Source: Chlamydomonas reinhardtii (Eukaryota > Chlorophyta > Chlorophyceae > Chlamydomonadales > Chlamydomonadaceae). From it: a stretch of DNA of 64,000 nt. Below are positions 53,127 to 64,000 of this stretch, one piece after another. The stretch spans positions 1,637,923 through 1,701,922 of the forward strand of contig NC_057005.1 of NCBI RefSeq assembly GCF_000002595.2. The letters are read 5' to 3'. The stretch's first letter is position 1, and each line of letters begins with the position of its first letter. The notes under the pieces were generated by a model. That model was not told the origin of the DNA. It made no database searches and worked only from the letters and a program-made list of their open reading frames with translations. Position numbers and translations under genes: made by a program.

Positions 53127-53869
53127 CAGCGAGCGAGTACAGTCAAAACAACGGTCACTCCATAATTAGTATGTGCGTCGACTCCCCCACAATTGTCGAA
53201 GGTTATTATGTAATATATTTGAATTATTGATGTTTGACGAGCCTGGATTTGCTGAACGCACACTCGCTAAGAAGCAGCTTTCAGGTGTTGCACAGGCCTG
53301 CAGCCCTCGCATGCATGACTTTCTTCTTTGTCCTTTCTATTGGCTCTCGTGCATTATCCCATGTACACTGTAAGTTTTTGAACTCGGGGCCCTGGGCAGG
53401 CTCTGAGTCTTGCGCCTTCGGTCGCTGAGCTCCTGTGCGTTTGTGGAAGCACAGTGTGTACTATGGTGCTTAAACCAACTGGAGTCACGACAACAGGCAA
53501 CTCTGTTGCTTTTAAGGCCTTACAGCAAGCATAAGCCCCCAGCAAGCATATCGTCGCTACTCTCTCGCATGCGTCTGTATGGGAATTGTAAAGCAGCTCT
53601 CATACACGGAGGCACTTAATGCCCCCATAGCAATACTGGTGATGGCCGGGGGACCCATTCCGGGCTTGTACCGCAATTTGCAAGGAAGGCCCGCTATGCC
53701 CATGAGCCATCCGGACCCGCTAGCCTTCACACGGACTTGCCTGGATCTAAATCAGTTTGAACGAAGAACCCTTGCGACAAATCGAACCGCAGCGCATAAA
53801 CGCATAAGACCATTGTTGTGACAATTGTTGTGAACACCGCAACATACGTGTTGCGTGCCTACCTGCAAG
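53127..53869. promoter_or_regulatory. Divergent intergenic region, sulfatase / IMPL1-like
   Basis: 743 bp between start codons. An AT-rich patch (TTATTATGTAATATATTTGA) at about 53203-53222 is the most promoter-like stretch. No further feature is supported. Confidence 0.5.
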
Positions 53870-56683
53870 ATGCATGCCATTAGCTCGCGCAACCTAGCGC
53901 GCCGGCCGGCGCCAGCAGCGCGGCGGGCGACGGCCCACCGGCAGGTGCTGGTGCGTGCGGCAGGGCCCAAGGTGGCTGCTGAAGACCTGCTAGCGACCGC
54001 CAAGAAGGCGGCGCAGCTTGGTGCGGAGGTGAGGGGCAGCCGTCTCAGGTTGGGCAAGGGGATTCAACGCACGTAGGATGTGCCAAGCTGGGGGGGGGGT
54101 CACGAACCCTGAGCAGCGTTGCTCTGAACGCACGGCGCCACTTCATGCCTTCGTCACAGCCGACCATAATGCACACTGGGTGCGGCCTTCGACAAGGGTG
54201 TGCGCACTACCTTGAACCCAATGCACTGCGCATCTACGTGCCGCCTTCGGCCGCCCTGCCCATCAGATCGTGATGGCCGCGGCTGACAAGCCGCGCAACA
54301 TCTCCCGCAAGGAGGGCACCGACATTGGTGAGCTACAGCTGCAACTTAAGCTGCAGCCGCTGTTGCTATTGCTGCAGCTGCCGCTGCTGTTGCTGGGGTC
54401 GAGGTGGGGTGGGAGACAGTCATTTCCAGTCCCATCATTATGCCTACAGGGGCCTGCAGGAAACGGGTGTAGGGCAAGCTTGGTACAGGTCCCAGAAACG
54501 GAAGTGTGTCCGGTGTGGCCCAAGCCCGCCTCACGGCTGTGGTCATGCTCTCGGCTCACACTCCCATCCCATTCCGCTATCTAACCATCTTATACCGTAC
54601 TCCAATCCTATGCCTGCCGCAGTGACTGAGACGGACAAGGCCAGCGAGGAGGCAGTTGTGGCCGCCATCCGCGCCGCGTTCCCCAACCATGCGGTGCTGG
54701 GAGAGGAGGGCGGCGTGCTGGGCGACGTCAGCAGCGACTACCTGTGGTGGGTGCTGGGGCTGGAGGCTTGAGGCTGGGGGCTGGGTGGGTCGCGGCAAAC
54801 TGGTTAGGTCGGTACCGGAGAAGTGCGGGTTGGAATGGGTTGGTGGGCGTTGGTGGGCGCTGGTGGGCAGCGGGAGGCGGGGCTCCCCTGGTGATGATGC
54901 CCTGGCCTATGCGAGGGTGGTATCTTGTGGTGTGAGGATGTGCGCATGTCGCCTTGGCCCTCTCGGCGTCTTGATCGGAGGTGTGGGGCGTGCTGACGTG
55001 TTGTAACATGCCGTGTCGTAGGTGCGTGGACCCTCTGGACGGCACTGTGAACTTCGCACATGGCTACCAGTCCTTCTGCGTCAGCGTGGGCGTGCTGCGC
55101 CACGCCACGCCAGGTGGGTCTCCTCGTGCCGGACCCCGTCCCCGTCGTGCTCCACCTCGTGTGACGGCTGGCGGCCTTGCGTTCGGTGATGGCTGGTGGC
55201 GATAACATCAGAACTCGTGCCTTTGATGCACCGCAGTGGCGGGATGTGTGATTGAGTTCCTGGGCGGTCCCAAGACTTGGACCACGCGCACCTTCACAGC
55301 GGCGCGCAACCAGGGCGCGTTCGTGGACGGGCAACAGATCTTCGTCAGCCGCGTCAAGGAGCTGCGGGACGCGGTCGTGGTGGGTGACGGAGCCGAGAGC
55401 TGGAGCGGAAGCGGGAGAGGGCATAGGAACGGGAGAGTGGATGCCGGAGCACAAGTGGCGGGAGCCGCAGGCGCCGCAGGCGCAGCTGGGAGCGGTGATT
55501 GCTGGGCGTGGGGAATGTCAGCGGCAGTACGGCTTCTTTAGGGGCCCGACACCGCTGGAATGGATAAGTGATTGGACATGCCCGGACCAATGAGAGAATC
55601 AATGAGGGCAAGGCCAAACACAGACGCAAATGGCGCGCATTCACGCCCGCAAACGCGCGCACACACAGACCACGGAGGCTGTGTACTACGAGGACATGTG
55701 GCCGCAGCTGACGGTGCTGCAGAAGGAGTTCACGGAGAGGTGCCGCGGAGTGCGCATGAGCGGCGCCGCGGCCGCGAACATGTGCCACCTCGCCATGGGT
55801 GAGCATGCGCACGGAAGCTGGCGGCGCGTGCGGGGCCGTGGGGAGCAGCTTGAAGTAGCGTTGCTGGGACGGCTCCATCAGGGGCGCGATGTGGACGGGG
55901 CAACAACACGGACATACTCCGCTATAGCCATTGCTGCCTACCACACTTTCGGCAAATGGAAGCAGGTGCAACGCCCAGCACTTACCAACCAAACACCACC
56001 CCTTGATACCATTGCTGCACCCCTCTGCTCTCCTGCCTGCCTCCCAAGGCTGCATTGACGCCTACTGGCAGTACAACTTGAAGCCATGGGACGTGGCGGC
56101 GGGCGCCGTCATCCTGGAGGAGGCGGGCGGGCGGCTCACCACCGCAGACGGGCTGGCCTACAGCGTATTCGACCGCTCGCTCATCGCCACCAATGACGCA
56201 TTGTACGAGAAGGTGGGCAGCAAGTTTGGGCGCACACGCAGACCAAACAAAATCATGTATGTCGTGACTCATGAATGGGCATGGGAAGCAGCCAGGCGAA
56301 GCAGCCAGGCGAGCTGGGAAGAGGAAAGGGGGGTTGTGAAAGGATGGCACTCGGGCCAGGCGTGTGGATCCCAGCGCACGCTGCCGCTTCACTGCTGCCG
56401 CCGTCACTGCAGGGGGGCTTGCGGCACCGCGCGGGGGTCCTGCGGCACACGGGGGGGCAACTGCGCCAGGCGGTCTTGCGTCACAACGCGCCCTTGTAAC
56501 GTCGCTGCCCATACGTACCATGCCCCCACGGCCCCCGCTTCTCCGCCTGTCTTCCAACCTGCACAGGTGCTGGCGCTGACGGAGCCGCAGACCAGCCGCA
56601 TGCTGCAGGAGGGAGTCAGCTTGTCCACCTGGTGTGTGCCCAAGGGCTACCGCGTGCGCAGCGGCGCCCAGATGGACCGGTAG
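53870..56683 (+). CDS. Chloroplast inositol monophosphatase family protein (IMPL1-like), 329 aa
   Basis: Eight exons: 53870-54028, 54267-54327, 54623-54746, 55022-55113, 55237-55379, 55669-55798, 56049-56212 and 56567-56683, 330 codons with stop. The N-terminal 40 residues (MHAISSRNLARRPAPAARRA..) form a chloroplast transit peptide. Family motifs: NISRKEGTDIVTETDKASE; VLGEEGG (metal Glu); WCVDPLDGTVNFAHGY (metal Asp residues); YWQYNLKPWDVAAGAV (metal Asp) and EEAGGRLTTADG. This order and the extended C-terminus match the plant IMPL1 branch, which hydrolyses inositol monophosphates and related sugar phosphates with magnesium. At the exon 5/6 junction the usual TGFGYEHD segment is replaced by TTEAVYYEDMWPQL, either true divergence or a mis-modelled junction. 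Catalytic ligands are otherwise complete. Confidence 0.92.
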
Positions 56684-57409
56684 CAGTGGCAGTGGTGGTG
56701 GCGGCTGCAAGTGTACGGGAATGGAGCTTGGAGGAGGAGGAGGAGGCAGAGGAGGGGGCAGGAACAGGAGGGAAGTGAGGACGGAAGTGCGTGCGGTGAA
56801 CGTGGTCATGTGGACTTGTGGAGGTGGAGGCAGCCAGCGTGCGGACTGGAGTCTTCAAAGGGCTGCTGACTGGAGCACGCAGGGAAGTTTTATGTGCGTG
56901 GGTCGTGAGATGGAGGGGGCGAGTGGCGCCTGAGTGGCCGGGCAGCTCCGCCTCAGGACTGGTGGCGGCGCTCACGCAGATGCACTCACGCAAGTCACGG
57001 TAGCCCAGCTGTTGTGCAGTCTTGCGCGCAAACTTGGCACGGCATGATATCATTCGGGCTGCATGTGGTTTAGAGCATTTGTACTGCGCAGGATGCACAT
57101 GGAACTTATTGTAGGTGTTGCCGGCTTGAGGACATGGACGGCACTTGGAGGAGGAAACCCGGAGGGGACAGGCGCCGGACAGGGGACACTCGGGAGCTGG
57201 GCTTCGCGAGCTGAACTCCTAGGGAGCCTCGCCCCTAGGGACTTAACGGTGAATCGCGGATGCGCAACGGAGGGCGCATCGTCAACCGGAGGATGGAAAG
57301 CAGGCCTGGCGTCGACCGTTAAGGCAGTTGGTCCATTGGCTGCTGGAATTTTCATATCGACCCTATCGCACTGCACCCCCTGCATACTTTCACCACCAAG
57401 AAGCTCGCC
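56684..57409. other. Intergenic region, IMPL1-like to DUF3223 gene
   Basis: 3' UTR of the IMPL1-like gene and promoter of the next. Contains a GGA-rich low-complexity patch at about 56730-56770 and an imperfect CCTAGGGAGCCTCGCCCCTAGGG dyad at about 57218-57240 that could fold in the 5' leader. No gene seen. Confidence 0.45.
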
Positions 57410-58844
57410 ATGTCCGACGAGAACGCAAAGGTTGAGGTTGCGGCAGAGGCGCAGGAGGCGCACGCTGAGCCCAAGGCCGAGGAGACTCCCGACGCTGTGG
57501 AGGTGAAGGAGGAGCAAGCAGCGGAAGAGGAGGAAGCTGTGGAAGAAGGAGCCGAGGGTGAGGACGCAGCTGGAGAAGGCGGCGAGGATGCACCGGCGAG
57601 CGCAGACAAGAAGCGGCCGGCCGAGAGCACACCCACGACTCTGGGCTTTAAACTATTCAACTCCGGGAAAGACGCCGCTGCTTACTTCAAGGTCCTTCAG
57701 CACTCGACCAGCCTGGACACCGACATGAACGAGGTGCGCAGCCGTTTGGGGCCAATCAGCTGGAATAATTTTAGTTGCCTATCAATGTTATGATTTCGGA
57801 ATTAGCGGCGGCTGGGCGCAGACTTTGTTGCTGACAGCCCCCCCTTCTGGGCCCCACGGTGCCGGCGCACGGACCCTGACGCTGACTTCCGCTCCTTGCT
57901 CGCAGTACGAGTACCGGATATTGCTGGACCTGCTGCAGAAGGGACACCCCAACGCGGATAGCAAGGTGAGATTCTGGTGCTGTCACACCGTTGGGGCGTG
58001 TTGGGGGGCCTTGCGCCCTTGCCCTTGCGGCCGCCGGAGCGTGCGCACATGCACGCAAGGCCTGCTGGCTGTGCGCATACCGATTGCGCGTTTCCAGGGC
58101 TCGTGGGCGTATCCAGTCACGCAATTCACAGGCACGCGACGCTGGCTGTCGCTGGTCGTGACAAACCTACTGCCACAAGCTGTCATACTTAACAAGCTGC
58201 CTGCCCTGCAATCGCCCCTCCCCCCCCCACACACACACACAGATTGGCTGCGGCCTGCGCTCGTTCCAGGTGCGCCGCTTCGAGGGCGCGCGGGACGCGG
58301 ACGCTCGCGCCTTCTTCGCTGTGCGCAAGGATGGCAGCGCGGAGGACTTCTCCTACGTCAAGTGCGTTAGCGCCATCTTCGGTGAGTGCCAAGGGGCGAG
58401 GGCTGGACGGGAGTGAGGCGCGCAAAGGCGGGCTGGGTGCGATGAAGGAGTGGGTCAGGAGGACAGTCAGGACTAGTATTCCTAGCCGAATGCATGCGAG
58501 GGCGGTGGGTTTGCGGTAGGATGCCTGGACAAGGGTCGAGCTGTTGAGGTGTCGGGCGGTGCTCGAGCCGCGCGCAGCTGGTCGTCACGCAACAGTGTTC
58601 GGCGCACACTGTAGAACGGTACGCTTGCCTAATTCTCATACGCGTTGCCTCCACAGGGGACTTGGATTATGTGCAGCGCCCCAACAAGCAGCCGCACCAG
58701 GAGGGAGGCCGCGGCGGCGGCCGTGGTGGCTTCGGCCGCGGGCGCGGTGATGGTGGCCGCTCGCCTGGCGGCCGTGGGAGAGGCGGGCGGGGAGGCCGCT
58801 TTGGCGGGCGGGGAGGCAGGGGGCGCGGCCGTGGCCGGTTCTGA
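57410..58844 (+). CDS. DUF3223 (DCL/EMB514-like) protein with acidic N-terminus and RGG tail, 236 aa
   Basis: Exons 57410-57733, 57906-57965, 58243-58381 and 58657-58844 give 237 codons with stop. Residues 1-65 are strongly acidic (AEETPDAVEVKEEQAAEEEE). The middle (about residues 75-175) matches the plant DCL/EMB514 domain (DUF3223): LGFKLFNSGKDAAAYFKVLQ, YEYRILLDLLQKGHPNADSK, IGCGLRSFQVRRFEG and EDFSYVKCVSAIFGDLDYV. The last 45 residues are an RGG/RGR box typical of RNA-binding proteins. Plant relatives act in ribosomal RNA processing or ribosome assembly in chloroplast and nucleus. The RGG tail and lack of a transit peptide favour a nuclear or nucleolar role here, which is inferred. TGTAA signals lie at 58994 and 59131. 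Confidence 0.85.
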
Positions 58845-59665
58845 GCAGACAGGGACGTCAAAATGGAGGGGGCTCTGTGCGTCCGGCATGCGTAGGGAGG
58901 CTCGCCTCAATTGCAGCCGGAATTGTGGACCTGGATGGCAGACAAGCTGAGGGGGTGAAGGTGTGATGCGGTTCAGGTACTGGTTGTGGAACATGTAACT
59001 GGTGACGCTTGGAGATGGAGTTGTTGGGTGATATCCATATGGCGGGTGCGTGGATGCCAGCAGAGCTTGAGCTAGTAACGGTGTTAACGTCGATTGGCGT
59101 CAAGCGTCATGCCGCAGAATGCGCCTCTGCTGTAACATGTTTTGCTGCTTGCGAGGTAAGGAAGGCCCTGTAAGTTTGTCAGCGTTTATGCCATGATGGC
59201 TTGCGCACGTCAAGCGCATTAGCGAGTCCTGCTCACCACCACGGTGGCAGTTGGCATCGGGTCCGCTGCGGGGATGAGGCTATCGAAGGGAAACGGTCAC
59301 AAACTCCCTTCGCGCATGACCGACAAATATCACAGCTGCTCGGGTAGGCATATATACTTGCTGGAAGGCAGACGTGCTAATTCACATCCTTCGTGCAGCC
59401 TTCCGACGAACTTGGCCGGCCCTTTGGCTAACCGCTTGCCCCAGCCACGACGTTTTGCGGTTTTGTAGCTGCAGTTGTGCTCTCATAGTATTTCGTTATT
59501 CAGGCAAAAGATGCCGAGCCGAAAGCCGCTGAGGGCGAGAAGTAAAGAACTAGACGCCCGCCGTTGTCCTTGACCTGCGCGTGCACGTCAAGCAGAGCAG
59601 GCATCTACATAGCCTGGGCAATAGATGATTACTAGTATGCAATAAACATTGGTGCGCCTGAGTGG
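58845..59665. other. Intergenic region with a possible orphan terminal exon
   Basis: After the 3' UTR of the DUF3223 gene. 59504-59545 could be a small coding exon: acceptor TTATTCAG, then codons for AKDAEPKAAEGEK and TAA. It resembles the acidic N-terminal composition of the DUF3223 protein, but no joining donor in the right phase is obvious. Otherwise nothing seen. Confidence 0.4.
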
Positions 59666-62600
59666 ATGACGACCTCTCGCTGGGCTTCGGCATCCCCAGC
59701 GTGCTGGTCACGCTGCCAGGGCACAGCAAGTATGGTGCTCATGGCCTGGGCCGCATTGATAGTGTTACTACCATGCTGGGGGCTGCGCAGCGCAGAGGGA
59801 CAACCAACCTCAACAGATTCTGGCATGTCGACCATTCGCAAAAACATTCTCCTTATCTTAACGGTGAGTGTGAAGCTGTTCAACACACATGCAGATTGCC
59901 ATAGTGCGGCCAAGAAACACTTCGCCCTAGCTAAAATGCGCTAGGCACGCCGCAACCTGCGCAACCCGCCGTTGGGTCATGCACACCCTTGCACACCGTG
60001 GTCGCGCTGCACCAGGCGGCCCGTGGCTGCCGTCCAATGCCCATCAACCCGCAAAGCACTCAAAACCTGATACGTGCCGATGGCTACAGGATGACCAGGA
60101 TTACCTCCTGGGCAGCGCTGATGCCAAGTACATGCCAACTTTGGACAAGTACCTGCGCAAGCAAGGTGCGTGTTATGCAGGGTTATGCGTGTTAGTTGCT
60201 GGGTGCTGTTACGCACGGCACGTGTTGACCATCAGGGCCCATCAGTAATGCGCATTACGCATATGGTTCAGCTTGCAGGCGTTGCTAGGCGCTCGGGAGC
60301 AGGTATACATCGACACAGGGGATCTTGCGTTGTCACAGTCCATGCTGCACCCTGAGCTGCACCCATGCACCCTCGTGCATCCACCTGTGTGCAGGCCTTG
60401 AGCTGCCCCAATTCATTGTCGCGGGCTGCCCCAGTCGAGCCTCCCTCCTCACGGGGCGGCACTGCCACAACACCAACATCACCAGCAACTCCGCAGCCCG
60501 GGGTGAGTCGTGTGTGAAGGCGAAAAGAGCCGTTGTCCACACGCGGACGAAACAGCACGCACAACTGACGTTTCGACACCGCGCATACAGCATATTTACG
60601 TTTGCCAGCAACCGGGTCTGGTGATGCTGTCCTGCCTGTGTCCCTCGGCCGACAATTGGTCATGCCCAACAGCCACAAACATAAACATGGACATCCCCCT
60701 TGCAACGTGCGTGCAGGCGGCGCGTTTCAGTTTCTGGAGCGCGGTCTAGACTCCGACTATCTGCCGGTGTGGCTGCAGGTGTGTGTGGTTGTGTGCCAGA
60801 GCCCAACAACATGAGGACAGCCGTCCAGTTACTGGGCGGCATCACAAAATGTATTCAGGGGGTTGGGGTTGAGGGGGAGGAAGACAGGAGGACTCCATGC
60901 ATGATCAACTATGCAACTACGAGAAGACAGTAGGACCGAAGGGGGTGGGGTGTCAGGGTGCGGGGCCATCAGTTCGGGCAGGGTGTGCTCTACGATCTTA
61001 CGCCGGGTTTGTGCTGTTCACCATCTGTCCCACACGCGTGTGTTGCCCATGCAGGCCGCCGGTTACAACACGTACCTGGTGGGGCAGTTCCTCAACGGCT
61101 TTAACCGCTCCGTGCTGCAGCAATACGGCTGCCCCCAGGGCTGGACGGCGGCCGATGTGCTCGTGCAGGCGGATGAATCCTCGGACGGCGGCAGTGCCGA
61201 TGGCGCCGGCAGCGGGGACGGCAGCGGACAGGATGTGAGTGGCGGCGGTGGTATCATATTGATGGCGGCGGTGAAGCAGGGGCGCTTAGGGGTTGGGAGG
61301 CGCAACGAATCGAGCCGCTGGAGGTTGACCTCCCACATCATTCACATGTTTACCTCCCTGGAGGTTCACCTCCCACATCATTTGGGTACTCCTTAATATC
61401 TTGCAGGTCCCCGCGTATGGGTGTGCGGGGCCTGATGGTGTCGTAACCTACACGGGGCGATACCACGAGGTGGGTGGGATCCCCGGGCTGCTGTGCTGTG
61501 CTATGTGCTATGCCGCCCGTGCGCGCTTGGGTTGCCAAAGCCCTCATGCTGCACATGGCATGTGCTGCTGCTTGGGCGCTGTGTTCCTGTTACCGTAGCA
61601 GCATATTGCTGACAGCTATGCATGCACCTGGCCCTTGCAGGAATTGATTCGGGAAAAGGTCACCAAGCGCATTGAGTGAGTCGGACTGAACATGATTGCT
61701 GCAGGCTGTCCCGAGGAGGCCGGTCCACTGCTTCAGCACGCCATGCCCCTCTTGCTATACCCTACTCATCTTGCTACCGCGCCTGTCTCCTTTCCCACGG
61801 CAGTGAAGCGGCGGGTCAGGACCAGCCATTCTTTATGATGGTAGCCACTGTGGCGCCGCGTGACTCTGGCCGTGCAGCAACCGCCTACCCGGAGGTATGC
61901 GTGTGTCGGTGTGTGCATGTATATGTGTATTCGCTACCTTTGTAAAAAGGAATGAACGATGTGTGCATTGCGTACACTACCGCACAGACCTACATGCATG
62001 CTCGCTTGTGACACCGCGTGTGGCCTGCTGTCAACATCTCGCCTGCCCCCCGCAGGTGATGCCGGAATACAAGAACCTATTCCTAGGGGAACGGGCACCC
62101 AGGGTAAGGCGAGCGTACAGCCGGGGGCTAGCGGTTGGTTGGCACGTCTCGGGTCTACGTGCCGTTTCTGTACACACCTTGCAGGGAGTGGCGAATTGAT
62201 GCGATCAGAACTTCCTGCGGCCCGAGTTGGCACAGTTCATCCAGGTTGCTCGAACGTTTCTGATTGCCCGACCTTTCTTCCCTCCCTCATGACGCACCTG
62301 TTTCGCGCCCACCGTGCACGCGGACGTACAGCTCGCGGACTGGGGTGTGCCGGTCCCGGCTGAGGTCGGGTTCACCAGCCAACGCACCAACAACTTCAAC
62401 GCGGCGGACATAGACGCCCGCTTTCGAGCACGGCTGCAAGCGCTGCGTGCCGTAGACGACACGCTGGCACTCATGTGTGAGTGATATCTTTGCCAAGGGC
62501 TGGGCCTGCGGGCCGCTGGCGTGCCGGCGGATTGCAGGGTTGGGCGCAAGCCGCAGACCTCGTTATGCATCCCGCTCCCTGTCCCCTATTAACGTGTTGG

Positions 62601-64000
62601 CATGCGCGCTGCCCAAAACTGACAATGGCTGCAGTGTCGAGGCTGGCGTGTCACGATCTGCTGGATGACACAGTCATTGTGTTCAGCTCTGACAGCGGCT
62701 TCAAGCTGGGTAGCCACAACATGGCGCAGGTGGGGGTCGCGGGGGCTTTGCGGTGGGGGGCCAGGGGGCGTAGCGGTTTAGGACTGCTGGATACAGCGAA
62801 ATGAACTGCGCAAACGCCATATGCCTGCTGCGCAGGACAAGTCCACCTACTTTGAGGAGGACGTACGTGTGCCGATGCTGCTGGCCGGGCCGGGGATGCC
62901 GGTGGGCGTGTATGCAGCGGAGGTGACGGCGGCGGCGGTGGACCTCACAGCCACAATCACCTACCTGGCAGGTGAGCTAGCTGCGCGCGTGTGGAAAACA
63001 CATCAGCCGCGCTTGCCCTCACATCACAACAGGGTACAGGAGGCCAGTCGAACGGTTTGGTCCCGGGCATTCTGCGCTTACCCTTACCACCCTTTACAAA
63101 TACGTTGTATGGTTCACGCAATCGCTCGCTTTTACACTTTGCAGGCATAATGTCCGAGCCCGGCAGCACCACTCTGGACGGGGCCCCTCTGCCGCTTGAC
63201 GCCATCGCCGCAGCCTACCCACAGCCCAACCAGCCCCGCGCCAGTGCATCGGCGGCACGCGAGCGGCCCGTCTGCGACTCTCCATTTCCCCATCGGCCGC
63301 GGTCGCCACCTCCACCATCACCCCGGCCGCCAGGGGGCCGGCCTCGCCCGCCTCCTCCTCCCTCCCCTCGACCTCCTTTACCTCTCCGCGTGGATCCTCC
63401 ACCGCCGCAAGCCAGCGTGCCACTGCCGCCGCGGCCCCGGCTGCGCCCTTGGACGCCGCCGTCACCACAGCCTCCAGGGCAACCCGACTCTCCACAGCGG
63501 CGGCCATCACTTCCGCCGCCGTCTGTACCAACAACACAGCCTCGACCGCCTCGGTCACCTCGGTCACCTCGCCCCTCCCCGCCATACCAACCTTCCCCGC
63601 CCTCTCCGCTGCCACCCCGGAGGCCACGCGCGAGCCCGCCCTCGCCCGTGCCACCCGTACCGCCACCGCCACGAGCGCCCTTACGGCCTCGCCCTTCGCC
63701 TCCGTCACCACCTGCTCCGCGGCTGCCCGCTGGCTCGCGCCCACCGCGACCACCTCGCCCGCCACCTGCCCTGACCCCCAGTCCGAGCCCGCCGTCGCCT
63801 CCCCCGCCAGGCCAGCCGATGTCGCCGCCACCACTGCGGCGCTCGCCGGCGATCCGCAAGCCACCGACTCGACGCCCGCCATCCCCAAGAACCAAGCCGC
63901 CGGCTGCGCGCGCCTCGCCGCCACAACTGCTGCCACAACCGCTGCCTTCGCCGCCCACAAACCCCGCACCAGAGCCTGCGTCAGCCAATCCACCGACCCC
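59666..64000 (+). CDS. Sulfatase-like protein lacking key active-site residues, with proline-rich insert (3' end beyond window)
   Basis: Exons 59666-59863, 60090-60165, 60395-60502, 60717-60778, 61055-61234, 61407-61469, 61641-61675, 61804-61894, 62056-62103, 62332-62476, 62635-62729, 62836-62971 and 63145 to the edge, all in phase. A signal segment (MVLMAWAALIVLLPCWGL) precedes RKNILLILT-DDQDYLLG. The sulfatase scaffold matches the minus-strand paralogue block by block, but the formylglycine site reads VAGCPSRASLLTGR (Gly where Cys is needed), the active-site histidine motif reads TVAPRDSG (Arg for His), and the metal site reads SSDSGFKLGSH (Ser for Asn). The Asp pair, the His of TGRHCHN and the Lys of DKSTYFEEDVR remain. 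After TYLAG and STTLDGAPLPLD comes over 200 residues of PPSPRPP-type sequence, still open at the edge. Probably a secreted pseudo-sulfatase; exon 10 acceptor is the least certain junction. Confidence 0.85.

Noticed and set aside
63094-63993. Minus-strand Gly/Ala/Val-rich frames of 257-299 aa
   Set aside because: Complement of the proline-rich insert of the sulfatase-like gene; glycine-rich reading of proline codons.

Overview
This window looks like nuclear DNA of a volvocine or chlamydomonadalean green alga. The evidence is GC-rich coding sequence, many short exons with GT(G/A)AG donors and pyrimidine-CAG acceptors, long (AC)n microsatellites inside introns, TGTAA-type 3' ends, chloroplast transit peptides, and protein families typical of these algae: multi-exon secreted sulfatases with proline-rich segments, receptor-type nucleotide cyclases with a solute-binding ectodomain, and IMPL1-like phosphatase. 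I rebuilt gene models by hand from splice signals and reading phase. Most chains keep frame from ATG to stop and give divisible-by-three totals, but no transcript data were available.

Layout, left to right. 1-1814: GC-rich sequence with a possible minus-strand membrane-protein exon. 1815-6596 (+): unrecognised chloroplast-targeted protein whose 3.2 kb third intron holds an ORF1-only LINE-like element and several (AC)n-linked repeat modules; an inverted-plus-direct copy of its exon 2 lies just downstream (7102-7375). 9744-12241 (+): coproporphyrinogen III oxidase (CPX1). 14138-15352 (-): decayed Fanzor (eukaryotic TnpB relative) with a 222-bp tandem repeat after it. 15719-17042 (+): S40/DUF584-like protein. 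18980-20518 (-): FSH1-type serine hydrolase, divergent from 20736-24325 (+), a TATDN1-type TatD nuclease. 25524-29682 (-): TOPORS-like RING/SUMO-interacting/RS-domain ligase, divergent from 30977-42488 (+), a receptor nucleotide cyclase of more than 2,200 residues.

The right third is built around two related sulfatases facing away from each other. The minus-strand copy (46218-53126) keeps all recognisable active-site residues. The plus-strand copy (59666 to the right edge) is an intact-looking 13-exon reading frame that has lost the formylglycine cysteine, an active-site histidine and a metal-binding asparagine together. Both carry a long hydroxyproline-type proline-rich insert at the same place. 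Between them lie an IMPL1-like inositol monophosphatase (53870-56683) and a DUF3223/RGG protein (57410-58844).

Functional themes are tetrapyrrole and chloroplast metabolism (CPX1, IMPL1-like, the 401-aa unknown), cell-surface sensing and matrix (cyclase, sulfatases) and nuclear quality control (TOPORS-like, TATDN1). The most unusual items are the probable pseudo-sulfatase with a matrix-like insert, the cyclase domain split by about 1,000 low-complexity residues, the foldback copy of a neighbouring gene's exon, and the Fanzor relic.
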